Source: Hemileia vastatrix (taxonomy: Eukaryota > Basidiomycota > Pucciniomycetes > Pucciniales > Zaghouaniaceae). Taken from it: a stretch of 64,000 nucleotides of DNA. The position numbers and the translations under genes were made by a program. Location of the stretch: NCBI GenBank assembly GCA_030280995.1, contig JASXTE010000005.1:39262742-39326741 (forward strand), written 5' to 3'. Of this stretch, positions 1 through 11,279 are shown in pieces. Positions within the stretch are counted from its first letter, which is position 1. Each line of letters opens with the position of its first letter. The notes under the pieces are model-generated. The model ran no database searches. It was given only the letters and a program-made list of their open reading frames with translations, and was not told where the DNA came from.

Positions 1-550
1 CAGATTTTTTTCTTGATTTTCCTCATTTATCTTGAAATTTTTATCTTCTTTTCTTGAGTTTTCTTCCATCCTACAAAAATAACCAGGGGTTTACCCAATG
101 CTCACAGACGTGGCTAAGATAATGTTTTTGAAAGGCGTAGAAGAAACCCTAGTGGTGCACAATTGGGAGGACTTACTTTTAGACCCCAATCTCACCACTC
201 CACAGCTTTTCCGCATATTGTTCAATAAAGTTATATAGCCAATCTTTTATTTTGAACTTGAATTAAAAATAATTGAAAATCTTGAGAGAGAACAGATACT
301 TGATAAAAAACATGAAGAATACTTTCAGAGAAGAGAAACATTAAAAAGAGAAAGTTGAAAATTCACTTGGTATATCTCTAAGGGAGCTGACCTACTACAA
401 CCTGGGATTTCCTCATCTTGGGGAGAGGTTGTAGCACTAGGGCAATCAGCCCTTTTTACTCTAAAAACAACAGACTCTCATTAGAGCCTGAACCACTATC
501 CAAAAAACCAGAGGCAGAACCCACTTCTTTTCTTCTCCTACAACAATCCA

Positions 551-2833
551 TTCACTGGCACATTGAAGACAAGCCAGGCCTGGTCTCCCAACCATCATCT
601 CCAGGAGATGATAACCACATGTGAAGCCTCCTCACATCTTCACCAGTCAACTCCAAACTGATTCCTATGTCAAACTGATAACCAATTCTTGCCTGGAAAT
701 CCATCAAGAATGGTACACCCAAAACAGCTTTAACATTACCTTTGGCAATGTATAAATGAACCTTTCCAGAGGCTCCACCGACATCCAGCTTTACAAATTC
801 AGCTGTCCAATCAGCTCAGTGAAATGGTCACCAATCTCTCATAAATTTCCATCAATTCCTGTCTTGTTGGGGAGGCCCAGATGAGTAGTCTAAAACAAAG
901 AAATCAGGTTAATTTGAGAACCTGAATCCTCCAATGCCCTAGCTTCCCTTCCATTCAGAGTGACATTTACATAACAAAGAGGAGCAGGAAAATGAGTTTC
1001 CAACCCCTCACCAAATTTCTCAGCAGAATCACATAGGTATTCCACCTCACCAGAAGAAACCCTTCTCCTGGTCAACAATTTTTTTTGTCTATCAGACAGC
1101 CCAGGACTGATAGCGTTAAATTCCCCATAAGAAAGGGAAACCTCACCCTGATTCATTTTTTCTAGAACCGAGTCCATAAAATTAGATTGGCCAGAAACTA
1201 CTGATCTCTCAAAGTGAGCCCTTGGCTTCACTACCTTGGTCCTAGAAATCTCCTGAGGACCAGAACCACCAACTAAATTTTCATCAGAAGGAATCAAACC
1301 AGATCCCTCACCAGCACATCTAACTCCAGCAGGCTTTGTCACTGAAGCCAATAAGACATCCTCTTTGGAGTCAGAATCAACATCCATTAGCATTGGCTCA
1401 CCATTCATGTCCAATGCACCAAAACTGGGGGGGAATATCAGCAATCCCCTTCTGCATCTTGTACAGATTCTCTTTGATGTACTTCCTCCCAGCTGCACTC
1501 AGCTTAGGATCCACCTTTGAAGCCTTGGGCTTTGGTTGGGCCTGAAAACTGCTCTTAGGCCTCCCCACCTTTCCAGCTTCAACATCATAAACACCAGCCA
1601 AGCATTCAACACTTGACTGTCCTCCACAAGAATACAACTCTAACCCACAAAAGAAGTAGAAAAAGAGACTTTATTAACCTCCTTCCATTTTCCCTTGACA
1701 TCTTCATCTGCCTTGGCAGAAGACTTCCCCTGATCAGGGATCTCCTCAAACCTTGGCCTCCTCTGATTAAAACCATTTCTTCTCCTGACCAAATCAACAG
1801 GAGCCTGCCCCTCACTGGGCTTCACAAATGAACCACCAGGGAATTCAAACACCCTGCCATCAAACTCCACATTTCCTTCTGACACATCTCTGTTCAGAGC
1901 CCAACAATCATTGGACTTGTGCCCCCTCCTGCTGCAATAAGAGCAGACCCAAGGATCACTCCTACCAGTCCTCCTGTCAAAATCTCTAGGCTGAGAAGGA
2001 GCCCTATTGACCTTCTTAGCCTCTTGAACAAAAATAAGTAGCTGTTTTGTCAGATCAGCCAACTGCTCCACCACTGGGCCCCTTTCCTGCTTGGGAACCT
2101 CCACCATATTCTTCTCTTCCTTCTTCACTTTACTCTTCCCTTCAGCTAAAGCCTCACTGGCGTTTCTGACATACTTGGCACACCCCTCTTGATAGGTGTC
2201 CACAGCCAACAACTTTTAATGGACCTCAACAGCCTCCTTCACCTTGGCCAAGGAAGGCAACTTCTGGTCCCCATTGGAAAGAGTCTTCATCAAGTCCTTC
2301 TTTGACAACTCCTTCAACACATCCATCCTGTCATCTCTAGCCAGGGCAGACCAAAAAACATCTTTGGTAGCATTTTTATGTGCCAGCTCCTCCACTTCCA
2401 CCAAATATTCTACCACAGGATCAAATTGCAGCAGAGACTTCCTGTAACTGAGTAAGTTAACAACACCACCATAAAACTGCCATTCACTGACAACCTTGTT
2501 CAGATCCACCATAGTGAACCTGAAAACCCATCTACCCACCACCTCCCTGCACAGCAACTTCCAATCCCTCTTCTTGTAGCCAGACATGGCCACAATCTCC
2601 TTCTCCACTGCCCTATCACCAATGAAGAAAATTATCTGCTTCACCATGTCCAGGTAAGAAGCACCATCCACACCAGAAGCAGTTTCATATTTCTCCAGAA
2701 ACCTTTTCACATCTTCCCCATTAAACTTGGTACCATCCCAAGTTTCAATCCTAACACACTCCCTAACCATTACAGCAGGAGGACCTTCCCCCCCACTTAC
2801 AGTCACCACAGTAATAGATGAACCAGAAGCCAT
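551..2833 (-). pseudogene. gag-protease polyprotein of element A1, broken
   Basis: Gag would form the particle and the protease would mature it. The ATG at 2833 begins MASGSSITVV, matching the A2 start. The capsid-like region contains DMVKQIIFFIGDRAVEKEI. A zinc knuckle C-x2-C-x4-H-x4-C (CSYCSRRGHKSNDC) lies near 1904-1945. The aspartic protease active site reads LEDSGSQINL, D at 926-928; A2 has V where A1 has E before the catalytic D. A further protease segment, VLGVPFLMDF, lies near 650-680. Compared with A2 there is an in-frame TAA at 2216-2218 where A2 has Leu, a one-base deletion near 1640-1650, and a two-base net loss near 1430. The frame is therefore dead, but the homology is continuous. 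Function is known from the family; the breaks are seen directly. Confidence 0.85.
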
Positions 2834-2904
2834 TCTTCCAGACCAAAATAACCAAAAACGACCAAGCAAAGACAACAGAGATTCCAAAGAACTAGCAGGC
2901 TCTA

Positions 2905-2921
2905 CCCCACTTTGGGCGCCA
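2905..2921 (-). other. Primer-binding site of element A1
   Basis: On the minus strand the sequence TGGCGCCCAAAGTGGGG follows the LTR end (..GTCTACA) after a 4-base spacer TTTC. The same TGG-GCCCAA core follows the LTRs of A2, N and LTR B. A tRNA primer is inferred; the tRNA was not identified. Confidence 0.75.
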
Positions 2922-2925
2922 GAAA

Positions 2926-4027
2926 TGTAGACAATCCAATAGTACTAGCTATAAGTCTTGACGAAGGCGGTTGGAGAAAAACCAGAGAGTTAATCCCCTG
3001 TCCCTTTAGAAAAATATAAGTGAAATTTACATGCTACATTTAATTAGTTCCTGTTTTTTAAAGCCCCTTTTCCAATACACTTGACTGCCTTATCAGCCAA
3101 GAAAGTAGTCTCCAGACAGACTACCAAACCAAAGAACTGAAATGTTGACCAACGTCCACACCAGAGAAAGCAATGATACTTGATTTAGGTTGCAAATCCA
3201 CACCAGAGATAGCAATAATACTTGATATAGCTTGCAAAACTATACCAGAGAAAACAGTTGCCAAAGTTGAGTCTAATGAAGAACTAACCTTGCAACAAAC
3301 ACAGCCAATTGTGGCCAGAAAACAGTGAAAACTGAGTGAGGAACAAGGATATCACTTCTGAATGGTTGTATGATAATTAAGGTTGCCCCAAACTGTCTTA
3401 TTAACTATATACACACAGACCACTATCTAAGAGCCCATGCACACCAACAAATTTGGCGTTTCTGAGCGCCAAATTACATAAAACCCCTCTAGAAACGCTT
3501 CCCAGCCTTCTAGCACTGAGGTGGGTGGTCTGCTCAATGTCAGGAGGCCGGCCTGAGGCGGACGAACCACCCTGAAGCCAGAAAACTACCAAAAACCTCC
3601 AAAAATACCCAAAATACTTAGAAAAATAAGCTATGACTACTAAAACCTTTAAAACACATAATTAAGCTATAAAAACATAGAGACATGAAACATAGAGAAA
3701 AATTAGCCCATTCTAGTTGTACTAAGCACTTAACCCTAAGACTTAAGGTTAGCCCGTAAAACACAAAAAAACAAAATTAAACAGCTATATTTTAAAATGA
3801 AAAATGAGAAATAATCCCTTAAATACTTAGAATATGAAAAATGTCAAAAAGACATAAAGTATAGAGAAAAACTGGGGCTATCCAATGGTAGTACCCACAT
3901 CCCCGTAGTCCCAATATTTTCTGAATAATTTCAGAAAAAACCCAATTATTAAACAATTCCATTTAAGACATATCAAAACAATGCCAAATAGACCAACAAA
4001 GGGCTCCATCAATGTTTGAAGACCACA
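2926..4027 (-). repeat. 5' LTR of element A1 (about 1.1 kb)
   Basis: The LTR runs TGTGGTCTTC...GTCTACA on the minus strand. It matches the plus-strand LTRs at 32213-33292 and 60888-61976 along its length, including a GC-rich core (here about 3470-3560) and a repeated phrase around CTCTGGTGTGGA. Confidence 0.85.
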
Positions 4028-4339
4028 ACATGACTTATTTTTTGCTGCAAATGGGAATGGAACCGCGCTCCAAAAATTAAGCTTATATATTGACAATAGT
4101 CATATATATTTGTGGTAATTATATTAATTACTATTTTTGGGTCACCTTGCACTTTTCATAGTTTATGTATTTCTTTTTCCTCAGTACTATGTAAGTGGCA
4201 TTAATTTGCTCATTTTACAGGGGGAGGTGTCTGGTAAATTAGAATTTTTATTTTCCTAAATAATTTTATATTATTGTTTTAGTTGACAAATTGTTTTAGC
4301 AGTAAATTAATAATATTATAAATTAATTAAATCAATTAT

Positions 4340-4545
4340 ATCAAATCATTTCAGTTGACATCAAGTCCTGGTAGTTAAAATTATTTCAGTTGACAATAAT
4401 TCCTGGTAAATAAAGTTATTTCAGTTGACAATAAGTCCTGGTAATTAAAATTATTTCAGTTGAAAATAAGTTCTGGTAATTAAATTTTTTTCAGTTGACA
4501 TTAAGTCCTGGTAATTAAATTCCTTCAGTTGATTTTAATCCTGAT
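4340..4545 (+). repeat. Tandem repeat, about 35 bp x 6, decaying at the right end
   Basis: The unit TTTCAGTTGACAATAAGTCC plus TGGTAATTAAAATTA recurs about every 35 bases from 4347 to 4530, with weaker copies to about 4650. Most copies contain GAC-5 nt-GTC, a minimal hairpin. It sits in the untranslated leader of X just before the first gag ATG. Confidence 0.8.
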
Positions 4546-4783
4546 AATTATCAAAATTTAAATTGTTAATTTAAAATTAATTTTATCACTTCAGTTTATT
4601 TCTTTTAATCCTGGTTATAAAATTATTTCAAATCTGTAAAACTGTGATTATTATTTCTTTTGATTTTTGTCCTGAAAATTTTTATATTTTAAATTTTTTA
4701 TTATTATTTTTCTTTTAATAAAGCAAAAATAAAACTAATATATCTTAATTTTTCCTTACCTCAGTTCAGGTTACAATTACAAT

Positions 4784-5380
4784 ATGACTGATCAAGTTAC
4801 TTCTGCTGGCTGTGATGAGGAATTGAATTTAATTGATTATGATGAAGCTACTTCTGTAAGTTATCCCTTGACTACAAAATTGGCTCAAATTTATCAATTA
4901 TTGGACCAATCAGGATGTGGAAATGGAGGAAGTGGAAATACTAGTGGAGAAAAATGCTCAGGAACAAAAGACTTCCATCACCCCCCAGAAGGACTTCCAA
5001 AAGGCTTCAAAATAAAAAAGATGCTTTTACCTCAGCAAGTAAAGAATCTCTCCACCCACATAAAGGAACTGAGGACAGAGAACGTAAGACTGAGAGCAAG
5101 AAAAGACTCACTAGAAGAAAAGATAAGAAAAATAGATGCCTTTCTTCAAGAGAAGAGGAGACCTCCTCCCCCCAGGGATCTTCCACAATTGGCTCCCCAG
5201 CAACCAGAAAAGGTGGAAGTATCAAAGTGGCAGTGGGATTATCTTTCTCAACATCAGCAGCCTCAAATGCCTCAGGCAGGTCCATCAAGACCCATTCAAT
5301 TCAACCCCACACCTCCTCACCCTTATCAAGGAGGCAGGAAAAGAAAAAACAATATTCAGATTTTGGCCAAGCCTTGGTAA
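4784..5380 (+). CDS. Element X gag N-terminal ORF, coiled-coil
   Basis: This 198-codon frame starts at an ATG and contains no stop. The first 65 residues are acidic and Ser/Gly rich. About residues 85-130 form a charged heptad-like helix (VKNLSTHIKELRTENVRLRA), followed by Pro/Gln-rich sequence and a basic end. I recognise no enzymatic domain. Its position, first in a retrotransposon and ahead of the gag core, suggests a structural or assembly role; that is inference. An overlapping open frame at 4954-5400 looks like a shadow. Confidence 0.5.
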   Translation: MTDQVTSAGCDEELNLIDYDEATSVSYPLTTKLAQIYQLLDQSGCGNGGSGNTSGEKCSGTKDFHHPPEGLPKGFKIKKMLLPQQVKNLSTHIKELRTENVRLRARKDSLEEKIRKIDAFLQEKRRPPPPRDLPQLAPQQPEKVEVSKWQWDYLSQHQQPQMPQAGPSRPIQFNPTPPHPYQGGRKRKNNIQILAKPW

Positions 5381-5460
5381 GCCCCTCTACTGAATCTTAA
5401 GTACCATTTCTTGTTGCTTATTCAGTTCCTTCAGGTAATTCTGGATGAGGAGATTAAACT

Positions 5461-6159
5461 GTGAGACAAGTAGAGGCTTATAAGAGTAGACAAATCAATC
5501 AATATTCTAATGTATCTAATCCTTTAGTTTTAATTGCTACTTCAATGATAAATCCTGATATGGCTATTATTGATGAAACACTTGATCCTGAGTTTTATGA
5601 GAATCTGGAAAGTTACTCTGTTTCTTTATTGAGAAACACTCCAGATGTAGCAAAAATTAATGATGAATATTTGATAGATATTATTGCTAAACAAAATCAT
5701 ATAATGAACAACATGCAGTTGACTCAGAAATATAATAGTTTTTTAACTGAACAGGGTTATCAATCATTGAGGAGTGAGTTACAGAGAGTTTCTGATGATT
5801 TGTTTCATTACAAAGTAACTCATGAAAAGAAAGTTGCTTTATGGCAAAATATCAAGAATGATTTGTCTAAATTAAAAGATACTGTGTCCATCTGTTTCCA
5901 GGAGCTAGAGGGACACAAGATGAACTTAGAAAGATTGAGTAACCATTATTCATCTTTACAAAATAAGAATCAATTATCTTTTTCAACCATAAATGAGAAT
6001 TTATCTAGTATTACAAGAGTAAAAACTAGGTTAAAAACCATTAAGGAGAAATTGAATTCATTGTTATATAATCAAAAGTTTTCTGACATTTCATTGAAAG
6101 AACCTGTTGAGAAGGATACCCCAATTCTACCTGTTCCTAGTTCATCCAAAAAAAATTAG
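5461..6159 (+). CDS. Element X second gag-region ORF, long coiled coil
   Basis: The frame is open for 232 codons from 5461; the first ATG is at 5545-5547, since 5461 itself is GTG. It is helical and charged throughout, with repeated Leu/Ile spacing in SLRSELQRVSDDLFHYKV and following residues. No catalytic motif is seen. It lies in a different frame from the preceding ORF, and after 6159 the homologous sequence continues one frame over (IPVDIAEFPSKIDD), so gag of X was probably one longer protein now broken by frameshifts. Confidence 0.5.
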   Translation: MRQVEAYKSRQINQYSNVSNPLVLIATSMINPDMAIIDETLDPEFYENLESYSVSLLRNTPDVAKINDEYLIDIIAKQNHIMNNMQLTQKYNSFLTEQGYQSLRSELQRVSDDLFHYKVTHEKKVALWQNIKNDLSKLKDTVSICFQELEGHKMNLERLSNHYSSLQNKNQLSFSTINENLSSITRVKTRLKTIKEKLNSLLYNQKFSDISLKEPVEKDTPILPVPSSSKKN

Positions 6160-6300
6160 TTCCAGAAATACCTGTTGATATCGCTGAGTTTCCATCAAAA
6201 ATTGATGATGTACCTGGATCATCCACAGAAGGATTAAACAATGAAATTAATTCCCAATTGGAGAAGTAACAGCTCCTTCTCACTCAGAAATAAGGTTGTA

Positions 6301-7110
6301 ATAAGGAGACTACTTCAAATAAAAATAATTGGCCAAAACTTGACCAGTATTCAACATTTGATGGTGATTCTTCTTATGATTGGCAGCAATTCATTTGCAG
6401 AAATGATAATCTAAAAAATTCTTACAAACTCCGAGATGAGGAAATTGTGTCTAAGTTCATTTCTTTGCTTACCAATGTAGCCCTAATGTGGTATGAATCT
6501 GTTTTCTTGGATAGGAATGACTACTCATGGGAAGATTGGAAGAAATTCATTAAAGCACAATTTGGTGGCTCCAAGTTCAGGATGGCTCAACAAAGGCAGT
6601 ATGAGGAAACTAGATATATCTCTTCTACTAATAAACCTATTGAGTTCTTAATGAAAATTGTTAAAATTACGAGGGCAATGGACCCAAATATGGAGTTTGA
6701 GTTATGGAAGGACAGGATCCTTTATACATTACCAATGTCTTTGAGAGACTTGATAGTGGCTAGGACTGAGTTCTCCAGAGAACCTTTTTCTTTCATTAAT
6801 ACTTGAAATGAGATACATTTAAACAAAAAGTATGATTCCAGAAGATTCATTCCTGGAACGCCTTTAGAGAAACCCTCCACTTACAAACAGAAACCTCTGG
6901 AAAAGGTTGGTAAACCTTCTGCCCCTGTTGCACCTAAAAATTATGCAAAAAACACTTGCTTCAAGTGCAACAAGCCTTGGCAGAAAGGCCATGTTTGTGA
7001 CAAGAAGATAAATCTTGTTGAAAAAACTGAGGAGCATGCTGATGACACAATACCACTGGATGATACTTCAAGTGATTGTGCCAGCAATATTTCATATGAA
7101 TCTCAACAAT
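6301..7110 (+). pseudogene. Element X gag core and zinc knuckle
   Basis: A retrotransposon gag core is recognisable from NWPKLDQYSTFDGDSSYDWQ through VALMWYESVFLDRNDYSWED and WKKFIKAQFG to SLRDLIVART. A stop follows at 6804-6806. The region continues with CFKCNKPWQKGHVC near 6958-7000, an atypical nucleocapsid-like Cys/His cluster, and ends at a TAA near 7110. The role would be RNA binding and packaging, known for the family. Confidence 0.7.
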
Positions 7111-7115
7111 AAATC

Positions 7116-7355
7116 TTGATTCTGGAAGATGATATTCATTATTTAAATACTATTGATATTGAAAATATTGATTTATCTAAAGTTGAGGATGCTGAGATCA
7201 TGAAGAACATTGAGGATAGCTCAATTGTTATTGCCCCTCTCAAGGCACCAGTCTTGATCAATGGAACCAGCATTGAAGTTGTTCTGGACTCTGGAGCTGG
7301 AGGAAGTGTATTATCTGAAAAAGCACTTGCTTCAGTGGATCAAGACTATAAATAA
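7116..7355 (+). pseudogene. Element X aspartic protease
   Basis: The active-site motif VVLDSGAGGSVLS is seen near 7275-7315, with D-S-G intact. It is preceded by APVLINGTSIE, the usual beta strand before a retropepsin active site. A stop at 7353-7355 separates it from the RT frame, which continues six bases on in another frame. The first codon of the open stretch (7116) is TTG, so there is no independent start; it was part of a polyprotein. Confidence 0.75.
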
Positions 7356-7361
7356 AAACTT

Positions 7362-8870
7362 ATGCCTATCATTTCTGAAAATTGGAGAGGTTATGGCTCT
7401 TTTTTGTCCCCCATTGGTAAATACAAAGCCACAGTGTTTTTTAAATATAACCATGGTTTTGTAAGAGCCATTAGTGATTTTGTTGTCATGAAAAATGATA
7501 ATTTAAGCAGTTGGTTTATCATAGGAAATGAAATTTTAACCAAATATGGCATAAAATTAGATCCTTCAAACCAATGCTTCACAATGGGGATGAATGGGAA
7601 GAGAAAATTTAAGATTTCTTCCCCCAAAAAATTGTTAAAACCAGAATTGAACACATTTAATTCTGTGATTCAATATAAAGGAAGGTCTACAAAGGAAATT
7701 CATGCTCTTATGTCTGAAACTGACAATTCTTCTTTTGGAGAACAACTTTCTGGTGAGGATAAAGATTCCATCATTAAATTGATTAAATTTTTTCTTATGG
7801 CCTTTGCTCATTGGTCACATGAACTAGGATTAGTTAAGGAAGAAATGAAACTTTCATTATCTTTTCCATTAACTGACATACCACCTAGTTCAAAGAAGAA
7901 GCCTTATCCTGCTTCTCCCACAAGGAGAAAAGATATTGAAGACAATATCTCTACCCTTTTAAAAATGAATATTATTGAAAAGGTAGTTGAAACACCTAAA
8001 TATTGTGTTATCTTACCTGTCCTAATTTCTTATGAGAAAGATAAATCCAGGTTATGTGGTGATTATAGAGCATTAAATACTTATACTGTTGATGATATCT
8101 ATCCTTTACCTAGAGTTATCTCTATACATGCTACCTTACAAGGTGCTAAATATATTAGCTGTCTGGATGGTAACAAGGGATATCACCAGGTACCTGTTGA
8201 GAAGAATTCCCACAATTTTCTGATGATTTCTACTCATATGGGTATTTATAAGTATATTAGGATTCCATTTGGCCCTAAAAATGCCCCTTCAGGTTTTCAA
8301 AAAGTTATTGATAACACATTCCATCAAGAGATAATTGAAGGATGGCTGATGGTTTATATTGATGATATCATTATATTCTCAAAAACATTTGAGGACCATC
8401 TTAACCACCTGTGTGAATTTTTCCACAAAATGAATGAAATAAATATGACACTTTCTTTAAAGAAATGTAAATTTGGTTTTCATTCTTTAAAAGTACTTGG
8501 TCATGTTGTTTCAGGGATACAGATATGTGTTGATCAAAACAAAGTTGCAGCCATACAACAGGTGAAGGCTCCTACCACAGTTAGAGAGCTCCAGAGTTTT
8601 TTGGGAATGTGTGGATACTATAGACAGTATATTAGAAATTACCAAGTCATAGCTTTACCCCTTACCCAATTGACTAGAAAGGATGTTGCTTTTGTCTGGA
8701 ATAGTGAAATACAGAGAGTTTTTGTCACTATGAAACACTGTTTGATGTCAGCACAAATTCTTGCTTTACCTGACTTTAATCAACCATTTGTTTTGTACAC
8801 TGATGCCAGTTTTTTTGGTCTTGGTGCTACCCTCCATCAAAAACAAGTGATGAATGATAAAGTATCATAA
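7362..8870 (+). pseudogene. Element X reverse transcriptase and start of RNase H
   Basis: The 502-codon frame carries the rest of the protease, then RT. Visible RT motifs are GDYRALNTYTVDDIYPLP, ISCLDGNKGYHQVPV, the catalytic YIDD at 8355-8366, and VLGHVVSGIQI. The RNase H start FVLYTDASFFGLGATL follows near 8790. The frame stops at 8868-8870 inside RNase H. RT would copy genomic RNA to cDNA in the particle. Homology continues past the stop, so this is a disrupted polyprotein rather than a natural end. Confidence 0.85.
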
Positions 8871-9747
8871 GTAGTAATTTTTTATATTTCAAGAAGAGAG
8901 AAATAGTGAATTGAAATATGGTGCCACTCAGCTTGAATTTTTAGCCGTAGTATGGGCTCTAGAAAAGCTACATTATTACCTAGATGACCAGAAATTTGAA
9001 CTTTTCACTGACTGCAGTGAAGTTAAATCCCTTTAAAACTTGAAAACACCTAACAAACATATGTTCAGATGGCAGTTAGCTGTTCAGGAATACAGACGGA
9101 GAATGAAAATTATTCATAGGGCTGGTATTGTTCACTCAAATGTGGATATGTTATCAAGGTTACCTTTACCAAATGAATACTCTAATCCTGCTTATGATCC
9201 TGAGGATGAAAGTATTCATATTCATGGGATATATGTGGTTGATATGGAGGAAGAGCTATTACAGCTTATTCTGGATTCATATGATAAGGACACTGACTTA
9301 AAAAAGTTATGCACCATATTAAATGATCCAAAGAATGCTTCAATGCAAGCATTAATTAAAACCCTTCCACCAAAGTACCAAAAGGCTTTGGAAAAAGGTA
9401 AACTTTCAATTGATGAAGGATATCTATATTATACAAGAAAGTTTATTAATTTCATTGTTATTCCTCCTTCTATGAAAGAAATCACCTTGAAAATTTGTCA
9501 TGATGACATATTAGCTGGACATTTTGATCTTGAAAAAATAATGATCAGAAGTAAAAACACTGCTTGGTGGGTTAATATGTCTGAAGATACCAAATTATAT
9601 GTTGAATCTTGTGATTCTTGTCAAAAATCAAAAAGATTGACTGGTAAGAGAGATGGATTAATGCAACATATTGAACCTCCTGATGTACCATGGCAGATAA
9701 TAAACATGAATTTCTTAACAGGATTACCCATTGCTGGAAAAGACAGT
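8871..9747 (+). pseudogene. Element X RNase H end and integrase N-terminal part
   Basis: RNase H continues as LKYGATQLEFLAVVWALEKL and FELFTDCSEV, then a TAA near 9034-9036. The integrase HHCC finger is visible (ICHDDILAGH ... CDSC near 9498-9620). The first integrase catalytic residue is changed: the usual MDF reads MNF (INMNFLTGLP, about 9703-9732), so Asp is replaced by Asn. The gene is cut at 9747 by element Y and resumes at 16964. Confidence 0.8.
9743..9747 (+). repeat. Left target-site duplication of element Y (ACAGT)
   Basis: ACAGT precedes the left LTR of Y; AAAGT (16959-16963) follows the right LTR, one mismatch in five. Removing Y and one copy gives continuous integrase codons of X. 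Confidence 0.7.
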
Positions 9748-10555
9748 TGTCACGCACCACATGAAACTTGAGGCAAAAGTAGCTCATTAAATCTATAAAA
9801 TAGAAGTCTAAATCCATACTCAAAGCGCAGAAAGAAATTCAACATAGCAACTGCAACTTTCCTTTGTGTACTCACTATTCAACCGCGCTAGTCTAAACTC
9901 TAAATCTTAATTAGTCAATCTCTCAATAGTGTGTCTCAGTCTTTTCCTCAATAAGCGATGCACTGTGCAATAGTCAATGTAATGGTGCACTAAAAGGTTT
10001 ATTAAATGTCTGTGAATTATTAAAAGGTGTAGTGAGCATGGACGGAATGGATAGTGGAGGATTAAAGGGTTAACGGATGTTAGTGAGGAGGGTCCAGGTG
10101 TAATGGATGTATTTTTAATGGTCTGTGGTGTGCGGAATAGTGGATGGGTATGAGGTCAATGCAAGGAGGAGTAAAGGATATAAAAGGGGTTGGGTTTTTG
10201 GTTTGACATTCTTTATAATTAAATTATAAAACGAATATATAGTTAATAGTGGTAAAGCTTTAGGTTAAATCATTATTATTGTATCTTTCCTTATTTTCTC
10301 AGAAATCATTTCTAAATCCTAAATCTTTGATTATTGAGTTTCCAACCCTTTGTGAGATTTTAAGAATTTCAATATTACCTTTAAAATATATTAGAATTCT
10401 CCTCAAACATATCTCGAAGCAGTAGTTCTTCTTTGAGTCATCTTCAAATCACTTCCTTGAAAATTTTCTCTGTGTCTTGATGAAGTTTCTAAACTCCTTT
10501 CTCCATCTCACTTCCAGGAACACCCTTGACCTTGTGCATAGGTTTTCTGGTGACA
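9748..10555 (+). repeat. 5' LTR of element Y (808 bp)
   Basis: Begins TGTCACGCACC and ends CTGGTGACA, giving TGTCAC/GTGACA inverted ends. It matches 16149-16958 and both Z LTRs. The primer segment near 10213 reads TATAATTAAATTATA, one base different from the right LTR. Confidence 0.9.
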
Positions 10556-10556
10556 G

Positions 10557-10570
10557 TATAATTTAATTCT
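10557..10570 (+). other. Self-primer binding site of element Y
   Basis: TATAATTTAATTCT starts one base after the LTR. It is the reverse complement of AGAATTAAATTATA in the LTR (16618-16631 in the right LTR). This arrangement is known from Tf1-type elements, where the mRNA 5' end primes cDNA; here it is inferred from complementarity. Confidence 0.65.
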
Positions 10571-10631
10571 CTGTAGTTATCATTCTTTGCACCACTACGT
10601 TCTTTTTCACGTGTCTCTAAATTTATTAAAA

Positions 10632-11270
10632 ATGGCACCTGTTCAACACACTCCTCTTACCATTCTTTTTAAGGAGGTTAACCCGTTCAGTTGTCTTATA
10701 GACTCTGGAGCTTCAATTTCTTTTGTTAGTTTATCTTTTGCGGAGAAGTTACAACTAACATTTACAGATATCGATCGAATTCCAATTTATTTGGTCAAAT
10801 CAGAGGAACCCAAATATTGGGTACATAAGAAAGTTTTATGGGTTTTCAACTTTCCAAACTTTCCCCCCTTCGAGTGAGAATTATCAGTCTTGGACACCCC
10901 AAGAATGGACGATACTATCCTTGGCCATGACTTTTTAATGCATTGGAATCCTGAAAATGATTGGTCCTGGGGATTGATCACCCCACGCACTAAGTATATT
11001 TCTAATTCTTCAATGCAGGTCAATAGGGAGTTAAACAACCTGCCTGACAACGTCCTTCTAGAGGAAAAATCTCTACCAGATGACTTGCAAGCATCTGATC
11101 TTTCTCTAAATGAACAATTGGATAACCCTTCTAGCTCGATGACTTCACTTGAAGAGGATTTAAATTGCGTCAAAGTAATCAAATTATGCTCTCTCAATTC
11201 TGGTCTTCACTCGACAGATTCTTTTGAAGATTATGAGAATGACCAAATCAACCTTGAAGCCATTAAATAA
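10632..11270 (+). pseudogene. Element Y gag-protease fusion (most of gag deleted)
   Basis: The ATG at 10632 gives MAPVQHTPLT, matching the first ten residues of Z gag, and then passes directly and in frame into ILFKEVNPFSCLIDSGASIS, the protease. About 1.2 kb present in Z (35.5-36.7 kb) is missing. The catalytic D-S-G is retained (near 10700). A stop at 10875-10877 follows; the protease C-part, with the ILG-type motif TILGHDFLMHW, is in the next frame (10890-11270). Y could not make its own capsid and would have depended on another copy. Confidence 0.8.
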
Positions 11271-11279
11271 ACTCTACCT

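Larger units (their letters stand above)
1..4027 (-). mobile_element. Element A1, Ty3/gypsy-type LTR retrotransposon (5' part)
   Basis: Read on the minus strand this is 5' LTR (2926-4027), primer-binding site (2905-2921), then a gag-protease gene (2833 down to about 551) and a decayed linker toward reverse transcriptase (about 300-440), which then leaves the window at position 1. It is the same family as A2 at 60.9-64.0 kb, with which gag and protease align throughout. The 3' LTR and any target-site duplication lie outside the window. It is inactive: the gag-protease frame has a stop and at least two net frameshifts. Confidence 0.85.

Noticed and set aside
418..624. Small plus-strand frame at the left end
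   Set aside because: Lies opposite the A1 gag-pol linker, which is recognisable on the minus strand (SPQDEEIPGCSRSA).
4222..4240. CAGGGGGAGG followed by TGTCTGG, resembling a purine tract and LTR start
   Set aside because: No second copy or LTR end could be found, and the following sequence merges into the X leader repeats.
4954..5400. Open frame overlapping the first X gag ORF
   Set aside because: Low-complexity Lys/Ser product, internal ATG, overlaps a better ATG-started frame.
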